DNA of 64,000 nucleotides. Origin: Bradyrhizobium sp. CCGB01. GTDB taxonomy: Bacteria; Pseudomonadota; Alphaproteobacteria; Rhizobiales; Xanthobacteraceae. The translations under genes and the position numbers were made by a program. Under the pieces are notes generated by a model. The model searched no databases. It had not been told where the DNA came from and saw only the letters and a list, made by a program, of their open reading frames with translations. The stretch lies in NCBI RefSeq assembly GCF_024199795.1, contig NZ_JANADK010000001.1:7564001-7628000 (forward strand), given 5' to 3'. Position 1 is the first letter of the stretch. The number at the start of each line of letters is the position of its first letter. Shown here piece after piece: positions 43,264 to 52,989 of the stretch.

Positions 43264-43536
43264 TCAGCAGGCCGCGAGGGCGAACTGGGCGGGCTCGGCC
43301 GTCTCGTCATTGGCGGCCACGGTATGACTATGCGGACAGCCGGAGCAGCAGGACTTGGCACAGGGACCAAGCGCTTCGTCGATAATGGTCTTGATGGTGC
43401 GGGCGCAGCGGCCGCATTCGGCGCTACAGCCGAGGCATCCATAGACCTGCTTGGCATGACGTACGGCGTCGTCGGAGTCAGCGACGGCGGCGCGGATGTC
43501 GTCATCGCTCAGCACGTTACAGGAACAAACGATCAT
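43264..43536 (-). CDS. bfd: Bacterioferritin-associated ferredoxin
   Basis: A 90-residue [2Fe-2S] protein. Four cysteines in Bfd order: CSC at residues 4-6 (MIVCSCNVLSDDDIRAAVAD) and CLGCSAECGRC near 34-44 (C-L-G-C then C-x2-C). It reduces the heme of bacterioferritin and releases stored iron. The C-terminal part (CAKSCCSGCPHSHT) carries an extra Cys/His cluster not found in the minimal Bfd, perhaps a second metal site. It is transcribed on the same strand as bfr with an ICE in between, and a second ICE-like sequence lies further upstream. Confidence 0.94.
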   Translation of the reverse strand: MIVCSCNVLSDDDIRAAVADSDDAVRHAKQVYGCLGCSAECGRCARTIKTIIDEALGPCAKSCCSGCPHSHTVAANDETAEPAQFALAAC

Positions 43537-43645
43537 GGAAGCGGCAGGCCCTTCGGTGATGCGCCATCATCGATATTTAAGGGGCCGTCCGGATGCAAAG
43601 GGAAAAACCGGTATTTGAAGCTATTCCAAACTGGCCGGAAAACAG

Positions 43646-43662
43646 CCTAGAACGGCTCTAAA
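43646..43662. promoter_or_regulatory. ICE-like palindrome upstream of bfd
   Basis: CCTAGAACGGCTCTAAA agrees with the ICE before bfr at 13 of 17 positions. It lies 110 bases before the bfd start. A weaker Irr site here would coordinate bfd with bfr. Confidence 0.5.
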
Positions 43663-43697
43663 ATAGGGTGTTGCGCTGAATCAAGATTTTGGCGGAA

Positions 43698-44003
43698 CTA
43701 GTCACCGCCGCCGCCTCCACCACCATCGCCGCCGCCTCCGCAATCCCCGCCACTGCTGCCGCTATCGCCGCTGGAACAGCTGCCACTGCCGGTTGAGCCG
43801 CCTGAGCTGTCGCTGGAAAACCAGCTCCCCAGCGAGAAGCCGTCGCTGGTCCCCGAATAGCCGTCGCCGCCACTTCCTCCGTCACTGCCAGCCGCAGCGC
43901 GCGAGCGCCGCTGGCCCCGGTTCTGGAGATGGGTGAACCAGCCATAGCCGATCGCGAAAATGACCCCGGCAGCGATCAAGGTATTCATCATCGCGTTGCC
44001 CAT
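43698..44003 (-). CDS. Single-pass membrane protein with Ser/Gly-rich tail
   Basis: A 101-residue protein starting at the ATG with GGGAG six bases upstream. One membrane helix at about residues 6-22 (MNTLIAAGVIFAIGYGWFTH) is followed by a basic patch and a tail of Gly and Ser (for example GGSGGDGYSGTSDGFSLGSW) with three Cys residues. No recognised family. It may be an exported low-complexity protein. Confidence 0.65.
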   Translation of the reverse strand: MGNAMMNTLIAAGVIFAIGYGWFTHLQNRGQRRSRAAAGSDGGSGGDGYSGTSDGFSLGSWFSSDSSGGSTGSGSCSSGDSGSSGGDCGGGGDGGGGGGGD

Positions 44004-44140
44004 CGTCGTCTCCCTCGCGGACCTGCGATCCATGTTAATTGGTCGCCCCCGGCAAAGGTGCCGTTCATTGATCATTCAAACGAAGTATGGAACCTTACCC
44101 CCCAAACAGTTCCCGCGTGTATCAGCGAAAGGTCAAACCA

Positions 44141-44467
44141 ATGAAGAAGTCGCTCCTGACGGTCGCCGCCGTCGCCATCCTGGCCCTCACGGCCGGGACA
44201 CCGGCCCATGCCCAGCGTGGTGTCGCCGCTGGCGTGGCCGCGGGGATCATCGGAGGCGCCATTGTCGGCGGCGCGCTGGCGTCTCCGTATTATTACGGAC
44301 CGGGCCCCGGCTACTCCTATGGCCCCGGCTATTACCCGCCCCGCTACTACGCGCCGGGTCCCGGCTATGTCGCTGACGACTATTATGGCGATGGCTGTGT
44401 CTGGCAGAAGCAGCGCTTCTGGGACGGCTATGCCTGGCGCGTCCGTCGCGTCCGAGTCTGTGGCTGA
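44141..44467 (+). CDS. Exported glycine-zipper protein (paralog 1)
   Basis: A 108-residue protein from the ATG after GAAAGGTC. The signal peptide ends near AHAQRG (residue 24). A glycine-zipper helix (GVAAGVAAGIIGGAIVGGAL, about residues 26-45) may insert into membranes. A Tyr/Pro/Gly-rich linker leads to the tail CVWQKQRFWDGYAWRVRRVR. The tail motif C-x-W-Q-x-Q-R-[FY]-WDGY-x-W-x-VR is shared with the gene 212 bases downstream. Function unknown; envelope location is likely. Confidence 0.82.
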   Translation: MKKSLLTVAAVAILALTAGTPAHAQRGVAAGVAAGIIGGAIVGGALASPYYYGPGPGYSYGPGYYPPRYYAPGPGYVADDYYGDGCVWQKQRFWDGYAWRVRRVRVCG

Positions 44468-44678
44468 GACGACAAAGCCGGTTCACTACGGATGCGCCGT
44501 TCATCTTGGGGCCCGAAAAAGACCGCTTTTTCTCGTCACAGCTCCGTGCGCGTTTACCGTGGATTGACCAATTGCGCGCTTCCTAGCTGCACGGTCGCTT
44601 CCATCAGCGTGTTGCGTGAACCTTTGAAACCCGGGCGCCTCTAACAAGAGGAGCCCATCTCCCAGGAGAGCCTAGAGC

Positions 44679-44963
44679 ATGAAGAAGACTTTAGTTGCCG
44701 CCCTTACGGTAGCGACGGTTGCTGCTTCGCTGGTGACGGTCACGCCGCCCGCGAAGGCTGGCGACAACATTGGCGCCGGTATCGCAGCGGGCCTGATCGG
44801 CGGTGCCATCGTCGGCGGTGCCATCGCGTCGAGCCGCCCGGCCTATGGTGGTCCGGTTTACGTCGCCGAGCCCGGCCCGCCGCCCCCGCCCTGCTACTGG
44901 CAGCGCCAGCGCTATTGGGACGGATACGGCTGGGTGGTTCGCCCGGTTCGCGTTTGCTACTGA
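44679..44963 (+). CDS. Exported glycine-zipper protein (paralog 2)
   Basis: A 94-residue protein. The signal peptide ends near AKAGDN (residue 28). NIGAGIAAGLIGGAIVGGAI (about 30-49) is the same zipper as in the preceding gene, followed by a shorter Pro-rich linker and CYWQRQRYWDGYGWVVRPVR at the C-terminus. Duplication of a common ancestor is clear. It has a strong terminator of its own. Confidence 0.82.
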   Translation: MKKTLVAALTVATVAASLVTVTPPAKAGDNIGAGIAAGLIGGAIVGGAIASSRPAYGGPVYVAEPGPPPPPCYWQRQRYWDGYGWVVRPVRVCY

Positions 44964-45008
44964 TCTGATCGCAAGATCTGATCGCATGGCGCATCCGCGC
45001 CGCGATCG

Positions 45009-45046
45009 AAGCCCGGCCGAGACCATCGGCCGGGCTTTTTTCTTTT
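45009..45046 (+). terminator. Rho-independent terminator after the glycine-zipper gene
   Basis: AAGCCCGGCCGA pairs perfectly with TCGGCCGGGCTT around a 5-base loop, followed by TTTTTTCTTTT, 45 bases after the stop. Confidence 0.92.
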
Positions 45047-45066
45047 GGCGGGACGATTGAGATCGG

Positions 45067-46293
45067 CTATCGCGCCGCCTGGATCGAGCGCAGCACCTCT
45101 TCGCTCGGCCAGCAATCGACCTTCAGGCCAGCCGACTTCTGATAGGCGCCGAGCGCTGCGCGCGTCTGCATGCCGGCCTTGCCGTCGATCTTGTCCTTGT
45201 AGAGCCCGACACGCGTGAGCCCGCGCTGCATGGTCTCGACGTCCTTGGTGCGTAACTGCTTGGATGCCGCCCATTGTGTCGCGAACGGCAGCGGGCTCGT
45301 CATGCGGTCGCTGAGATGGCCGACGAACAGCACGTAGAGATCGGAGAAATTGTATTCCTTGATGACGAAGTAGTTCTTCGTGGTCAGGAATGACGGGCCG
45401 TAGATGCCTTCCGGCTGCAGCAGCGAGGCTGGCTGCGCCTGCTCGGCGGCACTGAGCCTCGCGCCGCGCACCGGCACAAAGCCGTCGCGCAGCCACTGGC
45501 CGATCGGCTTCGTCACCTCCGGCACGCCCGTCGTGCAATCGACCTTCGCCGGCGCCTGCACCTCGTAGGCCCAGCGCAGGCCGCTCTGCCAGCCCTTGTT
45601 GACGAGCTGCTGCGCGGCTGACGCCAGCGCATCCGGCACCGAATGCCAGATGTCGATGCGGCCGTCGCCGTCGAAATCGACGCCGTGCTTGTAATATTCC
45701 GACGGCAGGAACTGCGTCAGCCCGGTCGCGCCCGCCCAGGACGAGCGCATGTCCTTGCGCGTCACCACGCCCTCGCCGAGGATCTTCAGCGAGAGGATGA
45801 ACTCATTGCGGTAGGTGTCCTTGCGGCGACCGACATAGGCCTGCGTCGCCAGCACCCGCACGAGATCGTAAGGCAGCGTGTAGCGGCCGTAATCGGTCTC
45901 GCGGCCCCAGATCGCGAGCATGACGGTGGCGGGCACGCCGGAGGTCTTCTCGATTTTCGTCAGCGCGGAATTGTATTTTTGCAGCAACCGCTGCCCCTCG
46001 CCCGCGAGCCGCGCGATCGAGGCCTCCCTGACATAGTCGGCAGGCACCTGCACGAACTCGGCCTGCGACGGCGCGCCGGTCGCGGGCCGTCCGGGCAGGA
46101 TCAGATCGGGTAGCTTGTAATCAGGCTCGAGCCCACGCGTCTGTTCGTCGAACGTCTTGCGCGAGACGCCAGCTTCCTGTGCTTCCGGCCAGAGCGAGGC
46201 GATGAACTGCGTGAAGGCGGCATCGGCGGCGCGGGCGGACGACCAGCCGCAGGTGAGAACGATCACTGCTGCGATGAGCGCCCGCCGCATCAT
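45067..46293 (-). CDS. Lytic murein transglycosylase, MltB-type (GH103)
   Basis: A 408-residue periplasmic enzyme. The signal peptide ends near SARAAD (residue 22). The catalytic domain (about 25-320) has the Glu of AIWGRETDYG, then SSWAGATGLTQFLPSEYYKHG (cut here as AGATGLTQFLPSEYYKHG) and DFDGDGRIDIWHSVPDALAS. Residues about 345-405 form a peptidoglycan-binding domain (TMQRGLTRVGLYKDKIDGKA). It cleaves glycan strands to 1,6-anhydro ends. It starts 7 bases after the ettA stop, so the two form an operon. Confidence 0.93.
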   Translation of the reverse strand: MMRRALIAAVIVLTCGWSSARAADAAFTQFIASLWPEAQEAGVSRKTFDEQTRGLEPDYKLPDLILPGRPATGAPSQAEFVQVPADYVREASIARLAGEGQRLLQKYNSALTKIEKTSGVPATVMLAIWGRETDYGRYTLPYDLVRVLATQAYVGRRKDTYRNEFILSLKILGEGVVTRKDMRSSWAGATGLTQFLPSEYYKHGVDFDGDGRIDIWHSVPDALASAAQQLVNKGWQSGLRWAYEVQAPAKVDCTTGVPEVTKPIGQWLRDGFVPVRGARLSAAEQAQPASLLQPEGIYGPSFLTTKNYFVIKEYNFSDLYVLFVGHLSDRMTSPLPFATQWAASKQLRTKDVETMQRGLTRVGLYKDKIDGKAGMQTRAALGAYQKSAGLKVDCWPSEEVLRSIQAAR

Positions 46294-46300
46294 GCCGAAA

Positions 46301-47950
<1,650 letters not shown>

Positions 47951-48184
47951 CGGTCCCGTGAAACCTTCGATTTGAGGAAATTTGCTTGCCGCCGATGTAA
48001 CGATCCCGCCCCCAAAGGGCAATGTTTTCCCTCCGTTCACCACGGATCAATACGGGACGGTCACCATCCGGCCATCGATCCGGACAATTGAAACCTTTTT
48101 TTAATAAAGCAGGCCAAAGCTCGTCATGGCGCCAAAAAGACGCCACCCGCGGCAGAAGCGGCGGGGAGAACAGCGAGGCCGACC

Positions 48185-48400
48185 ATGGCTCTGATCGAGA
48201 CCCACTCCATCGCCGTTCCGGTCGAGGCCGGGAACGCGTCCGGACTCGTGTCCGAGGTCAAGGGCTTCTGGAAGCGCTTCCTCGCCACCGCTTTCAATCC
48301 TTACCGCCCCGAGCTGCACTACATGCGTGGTCCCGGCCCCGCCTGGCGCGCCAAGCACGGCATTGATGCGCCGTTCCGCCTCAAGCCCCGCGACCTCTGA
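48185..48400 (+). CDS. Small protein, 71 residues, unknown
   Basis: It starts at an ATG after a purine-rich stretch with GAGGCC and has no signal peptide. The middle has an amphipathic segment (VSEVKGFWKRFLATAFNPYR) and the tail is basic and proline-containing (HYMRGPGPAWRAKHGIDAPF). Codon use is typical of the genome, and I associate the type with Bradyrhizobium. No function. Confidence 0.6.
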   Translation: MALIETHSIAVPVEAGNASGLVSEVKGFWKRFLATAFNPYRPELHYMRGPGPAWRAKHGIDAPFRLKPRDL

Positions 48401-48532
48401 GCCTTCCTCTCCTATCGGATTTTTGAACAGGTAAGCTGCTTGCGCGCAGCCCCGATTGCGCGCAACCATGGCCCGGTTCCGACGATGGCGCCCTCGCCTC
48501 GCGCTATCACCTCTCGCCATGGATGAACGCTG

Positions 48533-49495
48533 ATGACGCGGCTGCGCTGTGCAATTCTCGACGACTATTTCAACCTCGCCCTCGACGTCGCCGACTGGCA
48601 AAGACTGTCCGACCGCGTCGACGTCACCGTGTTCAGCCATCCCTTTGCCTCGGAACAGGCCGCGGCGAGCGCGCTCGCCGACTTCGAGATCGTCTGCGCG
48701 ATGCGCGAGCGAACGGCATTTCCCAAGAGCCTGTTCGACAGCTTGCCGAAGCTGAAGCTGCTTTTGACGTCCGGCATGCGCAATGCCTCGATCGACATGG
48801 AGGCCGCCAAGGCGCGCGGCGTCACGATCGGCGGCACGCAATATTCGCGCGATCCGACCGCCCCGCTCACCATGGGCCTGATCCTGGAGCTGACCCGCGG
48901 CATCGGCCGCGAGAACGCGCGGATGCATGCGGGCGAGCCCTGGCAGACCTTTGCCGGCGTCGAGATCGAGGGACTGACGCTCGGCATCGTCGGGCTCGGC
49001 AAGCTCGGCAGCAAGATGGCCGCCATCGCCAAGGCCTTCGGCATGAACGTAATCGCCTGGAGCCCGAACCTCACGCCGGAGAAATGCGCGGCGGCCGGCG
49101 TCGGTTATGCCACCAAGGAGGAGCTGTTCGCCAAGGCCGACATCGTCACCATCCATGTGGTTCTGAGCGATCGCTCGCGCGGTCTGGTCGGCCGTGAGGA
49201 CCTCGCGCGGATGAAGCCGACGGCGTTCCTCGTCAACACCGCGCGCGGGCCGATCGTGGACGAGCAGGCGCTGCTGGAGGCCTTGCAACAGCGGAAGATT
49301 GCGGGCGCCGGCATCGACGTGTTCTCGGTCGAGCCGCTGCCGGTCGACCATCCCTTCCGCAAGCTCGACAATCTCGTGCTGACCCCGCATCTCGGCTACG
49401 CCACCGAGGACGGCTTGCGTATCCATTACGGCCAGATGGTCGAGGCGATCGACGCCTTCACCAAGGGCAGCGAGCTGCCACGGAAGCTGGCCTGA
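48533..49495 (+). CDS. D-2-hydroxyacid dehydrogenase family protein
   Basis: A 320-residue oxidoreductase. The NAD-binding domain is inserted in a flavodoxin-like catalytic domain: GLTLGIVGLGKLGSKMAAIA (Rossmann loop, about residue 140). The catalytic Arg is in LVNTARGPIVDEQAL (about 239), Glu in DVFSVEPLP (about 268) and His in LVLTPHLGYATEDG (about 287). These reduce 2-oxo acids to D-2-hydroxy acids or oxidise D-3-phosphoglycerate-like substrates. The N-terminal CAILDDYFNLALDVADWQRL is characteristic of the unassigned branch related to phosphoglycerate dehydrogenase. Confidence 0.92.
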   Translation: MTRLRCAILDDYFNLALDVADWQRLSDRVDVTVFSHPFASEQAAASALADFEIVCAMRERTAFPKSLFDSLPKLKLLLTSGMRNASIDMEAAKARGVTIGGTQYSRDPTAPLTMGLILELTRGIGRENARMHAGEPWQTFAGVEIEGLTLGIVGLGKLGSKMAAIAKAFGMNVIAWSPNLTPEKCAAAGVGYATKEELFAKADIVTIHVVLSDRSRGLVGREDLARMKPTAFLVNTARGPIVDEQALLEALQQRKIAGAGIDVFSVEPLPVDHPFRKLDNLVLTPHLGYATEDGLRIHYGQMVEAIDAFTKGSELPRKLA

Positions 49496-49497
49496 AA

Positions 49498-49530
49498 CGA
49501 AAAGGGCGTGCCGACGGCACGCCCTTCGCA
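49498..49530 (-). terminator. Bidirectional terminator between convergent genes
   Basis: AAGGGCGTGCC pairs perfectly with GGCACGCCCTT around GAC. In the minus-strand direction the hairpin is followed by TTCGTTT, which makes it a better terminator for the L,D-transpeptidase gene, and it also lies right after the dehydrogenase stop. Confidence 0.85.
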
Positions 49531-49552
49531 AATCTGAATGGTCTCGCAGCGC

Positions 49553-50758
49553 CTAGCGCACGGTGACCGGCGCGGGCAGCGGCGGCACCACCGTCGGCTG
49601 CGTGCCCGGAACGGGGCCAGCCTGGGCGGACATCGGAGCCGGTGCGGCTGCTCCCGGCGGCGGCGCGTTGGAGGCGGTCGCCGTTCCCGGCGGCGGGCCA
49701 CCCGGCATCACCACCACGCGGGTGCCGACCTTGACGCGATCGAACAGGTCGGAGACGTCCTCGTTCAGCATGCCGATACAGCCTGACGACACGAACTTGC
49801 CGATGGTCGAGGGCTGGTTCGTGCCGTGGATGCGGTACACGGTCGAGCCGAGATACATCGCGCGGGCACCGAGCGGATTGCCGGGGCCGCCGGCCATGAA
49901 GCGCGGCAGATAGGGCTGGCGCTCGATCATTTCGGTCGGCGGATGCCAATCCGGCCACTCGGCCTTGCGGGTGATCTTCTGCACGCCGGTCCAGGTGAAA
50001 CCGTCGCGGCCGACGCGGACGCCGTAGCGGATCGCACGGCCGCCGCCGAGCACGTAATAGAGGTAGGTGTTCGGGGTATCGACCACGAGCGTGCCGGCTG
50101 GCTCCTTGGTCTGGAACGAGACCTCCTGGCGGCGCAGGTTCTGCGGCAACTGCGCCGGCGCAGCATCGGGCTGCTCCTCGGGCGGCAGCGAAGCGATCGT
50201 CATCGGCCGGCCATCGGCGCCGACGGACGGCTGGCCGGACTGGACCGTGCCGGTCGCGGCGGGACCACCAACGGCCTCCGGCGGACGCAGACCGTCATTG
50301 GCGGGGGCCTGGCCCTGCTGACCGGGACGGTTGGCATAGATCACCGGCGGCGGACCGGCGGGGCGGCCGTAGCGAGGATCGTCGGGCGACATCACGGGGC
50401 CCTGCGGGGGCGCGGCCGAGTAGACCGGCGGAGCGCCAGCCGGACGACCGTAGCGGGGATCATCGGGCGACATCACCGGACCCTGCGGCGGGGCGGCGGA
50501 GTAGACCGGCGGGCCGGCGGGGCGGCCATAACGCGGATCATCGGCCGGGCCGGGCGGCGGCAGCGAGGCCTGCGGCATCGCGTCGTCTTCGTCTTCCAGC
50601 GAGTCGAAATTCGGGGTGCGGTCCCCGGGGCGATATTCGGCCGGGGCACCGTAGCTCGGCGCCTGCTGGACCGGATAGCTCTGCGCCTGTGCGAGCGAGG
50701 TTCCCGCCGCAGCGACTGTTGCGGCAGCGCATATCGTCAGAAAATGTTTGATCATCAT
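49553..50758 (-). CDS. L,D-transpeptidase with long repetitive proline-rich region
   Basis: A 401-residue exported protein. The start is one of two adjacent ATGs giving a signal peptide ending near AQAQSY (residue 26). Residues about 60-145 carry three near-identical units with the core DDPRYGRPAGPPVYSAAPPQ, each followed by GPVMSP except the last. The YkuD domain (about 215-350) is closely related to the paralog at 3899-4615. The catalytic motif is IHGT then SSGC with Cys327, but the following residues read IGML where the paralog has IRL, so the usual Arg after the nucleophile is Gly. A Pro-rich tail follows. Confidence 0.9.
   Translation of the reverse strand: MMIKHFLTICAAATVAAAGTSLAQAQSYPVQQAPSYGAPAEYRPGDRTPNFDSLEDEDDAMPQASLPPPGPADDPRYGRPAGPPVYSAAPPQGPVMSPDDPRYGRPAGAPPVYSAAPPQGPVMSPDDPRYGRPAGPPPVIYANRPGQQGQAPANDGLRPPEAVGGPAATGTVQSGQPSVGADGRPMTIASLPPEEQPDAAPAQLPQNLRRQEVSFQTKEPAGTLVVDTPNTYLYYVLGGGRAIRYGVRVGRDGFTWTGVQKITRKAEWPDWHPPTEMIERQPYLPRFMAGGPGNPLGARAMYLGSTVYRIHGTNQPSTIGKFVSSGCIGMLNEDVSDLFDRVKVGTRVVVMPGGPPPGTATASNAPPPGAAAPAPMSAQAGPVPGTQPTVVPPLPAPVTVR
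50343..50545 (-). repeat. Tandem coding repeat in the L,D-transpeptidase gene
   Basis: Three head-to-tail copies of about 75-80 bases encode the DDPRYGRPAG-containing units. The DNA copies differ only at scattered positions, so the number of units could change by slippage or unequal recombination. Confidence 0.75.
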
Positions 50759-51119
50759 CGCTCTTGTAGTGTCCCCGGGCCCCGTCCGGACCGTTAACGG
50801 CCAGATGACCGAAGATAGCGGCACATTCAAGACATTGCAGGCTGTTTGTCCCTGATTTAGCGATTTGTGATGCAGGCGCACACAGTTGCCCCATTGCATC
50901 ACGGGGCGGAAATCGCATCGGGCCGTAGATCGCCGGAGTCCCGGGCCCCGAATTTAAGGGAACGACGCAGAGGCGTTGCGATATGTTCGAATCAGCCTGA
51001 TTCGCCGCCGCTTTGAGCTCCAATTTCCGCGTGGCGAAGGCGGCAAGCAGTACCGTCACCGCGTTCAGATGGCTCTTGGGCCCTGGCCACCGCCGGGGCG
51101 GAAACTTGTAACCCGTCCG

Positions 51120-51935
51120 ATGCTTCCCGGCTTTCGCTTCCTGTTTGCCGCGATCCTGCTGTCAGCCTCCATCCTGGTGTTCGGCCTGGGCGCCGCCGCG
51201 CTGCTGCGGGCGACCCATGAGCAGTATGTCAGCAACCCCTCCTGGCGGAACGGACCGCAGGAGCAGGTGTTTGCGCAGGCGCCCGAGCCAGCCCAGCCGG
51301 TGCTCGCGGCGTTGCGGGCCGAGCCGGAGGTGGCCGCCGAGCCAGCCCCGTCGCTGCGCGACCAGGTGCCGACCATCGCGCTGCCGGTGAGCGGGCCCGA
51401 GCAAGTCGCCGCGCTGACGACCGAGCCCGACGTCCAGGCTCAGGTCGCCGCGCCGCCGGCTGAAGCCGCGGCCGCCGAGCCGGCGAAGGCCGAGACGACG
51501 GCGGAAGCCGCAGCGCCCGCGCCCACCGACACGCTGACCCCTGCCGACACCGCGGCATCGATCCCCGAGGCCCAATCGATCCCCGAGACCAAGCCTGCCG
51601 TGACCGCCAGCGAACCGGCTCTCGCTGATCCGAGTGCCGCCCTCGCCTCCCCGGCGCTTGATGTCGCTTCGGCCAAGGTGGCCGCGCTGAGCGATCCCAC
51701 GACGACGGCCTCGAAGGAGCCGCCGGCGAAGGCCAAGGCGGGCAGCAACAAGGCTGAGAGCAACAAGGCCGACAGCAGCGCCTCTGACGGCAAGGCGGCC
51801 AAGCGCCAGGCGAAGGCGAAGAAGCGGCACCGCGTGGTGCGGCGTCCGCCACCGCCTCAGCAATTGCAGCAGAGCTTCGATCCGTTCGGGCGGCAGCAGA
51901 TGCTGGCGACAACCGCCACGCGCGCGCGCCAGTAA
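51120..51935 (+). CDS. Ala/Pro-rich single-pass membrane protein
   Basis: About 271 residues; the start at ATG 51120 (MLPGFRFLFAAILL) is preferred, with ATG 51069 an alternative. One membrane helix at about residues 5-26 is followed by a long low-complexity Ala/Pro/Glu/Thr region, a Lys/Ser stretch (KAGSNKAESNKADSSASDGK) and a basic, Pro-rich end (KKRHRVVRRPPPPQQLQQSF). It could span the periplasm towards the outer membrane, as TonB-like proteins do, but no TonB C-terminal domain is visible. Function unknown. It converges on the sseA gene two bases later. Confidence 0.7.
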   Translation: MLPGFRFLFAAILLSASILVFGLGAAALLRATHEQYVSNPSWRNGPQEQVFAQAPEPAQPVLAALRAEPEVAAEPAPSLRDQVPTIALPVSGPEQVAALTTEPDVQAQVAAPPAEAAAAEPAKAETTAEAAAPAPTDTLTPADTAASIPEAQSIPETKPAVTASEPALADPSAALASPALDVASAKVAALSDPTTTASKEPPAKAKAGSNKAESNKADSSASDGKAAKRQAKAKKRHRVVRRPPPPQQLQQSFDPFGRQQMLATTATRARQ

Positions 51936-51937
51936 GC

Positions 51938-52789
51938 TCAGGCCGGCCCGGTCGCGATCGGGGGGCCCTTTTCCTGGCCCCATTCCGACCATGAGCCGTC
52001 ATAGAGCGCGGTGTCGGTAATGCCCAGGCGATAGAGCGCAAGTGTCAGCACGCCGGCGGACACGCCCGAGCCGCAGCTCGTCACGATCGGCGCGTCGAGC
52101 TTGACGCCGGCGCTCGCAAAGGCGGCGCGGAGATCGTCGAGCGGCTTCATGGTGCCGGTCGCGGCATCGAACAGCAGATTGTAGGGCACGTTGCGGGCGC
52201 CGGGGATGTGACCAGAACGGATGCCCGCGCGCGGCTCGGGCGCGCGGCCCTCGAAGCGATCGGCCGCACGCGCGTCGATCACCTGCTCGGCGCGGCTTTC
52301 GACGTTGGCGATGAGCTGCTGCATGCTGCGCACGCGCTTGGAATCGTAGCTCGCCTTGAAGCTCGCCGGCTTCGGCTTCACCTCGCCGGTCTCGACGGGA
52401 CGCCCTTCGGCACGCCACTTCTTCAGGCCGCCATTGAGGATGCGCACATTGCCGTGGCCGAAGGCCAGGAACATCCACCACGCGCGCGGTGCCGCGACCC
52501 AGCCGCCGGCATCGTAGAGCACGACGGTGTCGCTATTTCCGATGCCGAGATTGCCGATGTCGCGACCGAACTGCTCGGCGCTCGGGTACATGTGCGGCAG
52601 CGGGTTGGAATGATCCGAGACGGCATCGACGTCGAAGAACACCGCGCCCGGCAGATGCGCGGCGAGATAATCGTCCTTCGGCAGCGGCAGCACGCCCGGC
52701 AACTTGAAGCTGGCGTCGATCACCTTGACGTTGGCGTCGTTGATATGGGCGGCGAGCCATTCGGTGGAGACGAGGGGGTCGGTGGTCAT
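51938..52789 (-). CDS. sseA: 3-mercaptopyruvate/thiosulfate sulfurtransferase
   Basis: A 283-residue two-domain rhodanese. The inactive N-terminal domain has VDVDAVSDHSNPLPHMYPSA; the C-terminal domain carries the active-site loop TSCGSGVSAG (Cys about 238), CGSG-type as in mercaptopyruvate sulfurtransferases. The interdomain AADRFEGRAPEPRAGIRSGH fits. It moves sulfur from 3-mercaptopyruvate to thiols or cyanide. The start with AAGGA ten bases upstream was chosen over an ATG nine bases earlier. A second rhodanese gene follows upstream on the same strand, across a repeat. Confidence 0.93.
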   Translation of the reverse strand: MTTDPLVSTEWLAAHINDANVKVIDASFKLPGVLPLPKDDYLAAHLPGAVFFDVDAVSDHSNPLPHMYPSAEQFGRDIGNLGIGNSDTVVLYDAGGWVAAPRAWWMFLAFGHGNVRILNGGLKKWRAEGRPVETGEVKPKPASFKASYDSKRVRSMQQLIANVESRAEQVIDARAADRFEGRAPEPRAGIRSGHIPGARNVPYNLLFDAATGTMKPLDDLRAAFASAGVKLDAPIVTSCGSGVSAGVLTLALYRLGITDTALYDGSWSEWGQEKGPPIATGPA

Positions 52790-52836
52790 TGCATGCATTT
52801 CCTTTTCGTCATTCCGGGCCGTGCGCGCCAAGCTCC

Positions 52837-52973
52837 GCTGTCATCGCCCGGCCAGTGCGCAATTGCGCACTGGGAACGGGCGATCCAGTACTCCGAGACG
52901 GTTGTGATTGAACCGAGAGGCTGCGGCGTACTGGATTCCCCGCTTTCGCGGGGAATGACAGCTGAGATTGGAG
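52837..52973. repeat. Palindromic repeat, family C copy 2
   Basis: It starts GCTGTCATCGCCCGGCCAGT with the stem GTGCGCAATTGCGCAC and ends in the hairpin TTCCCCGCTTTCGCGGGGAA. It is nearly identical to 33411-33537 at the left side and shares GGCGTACTGGAT at the right. It lies between two rhodanese-family genes. Confidence 0.85.
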
Positions 52974-52989
52974 TGACAGCAGCGCACCC

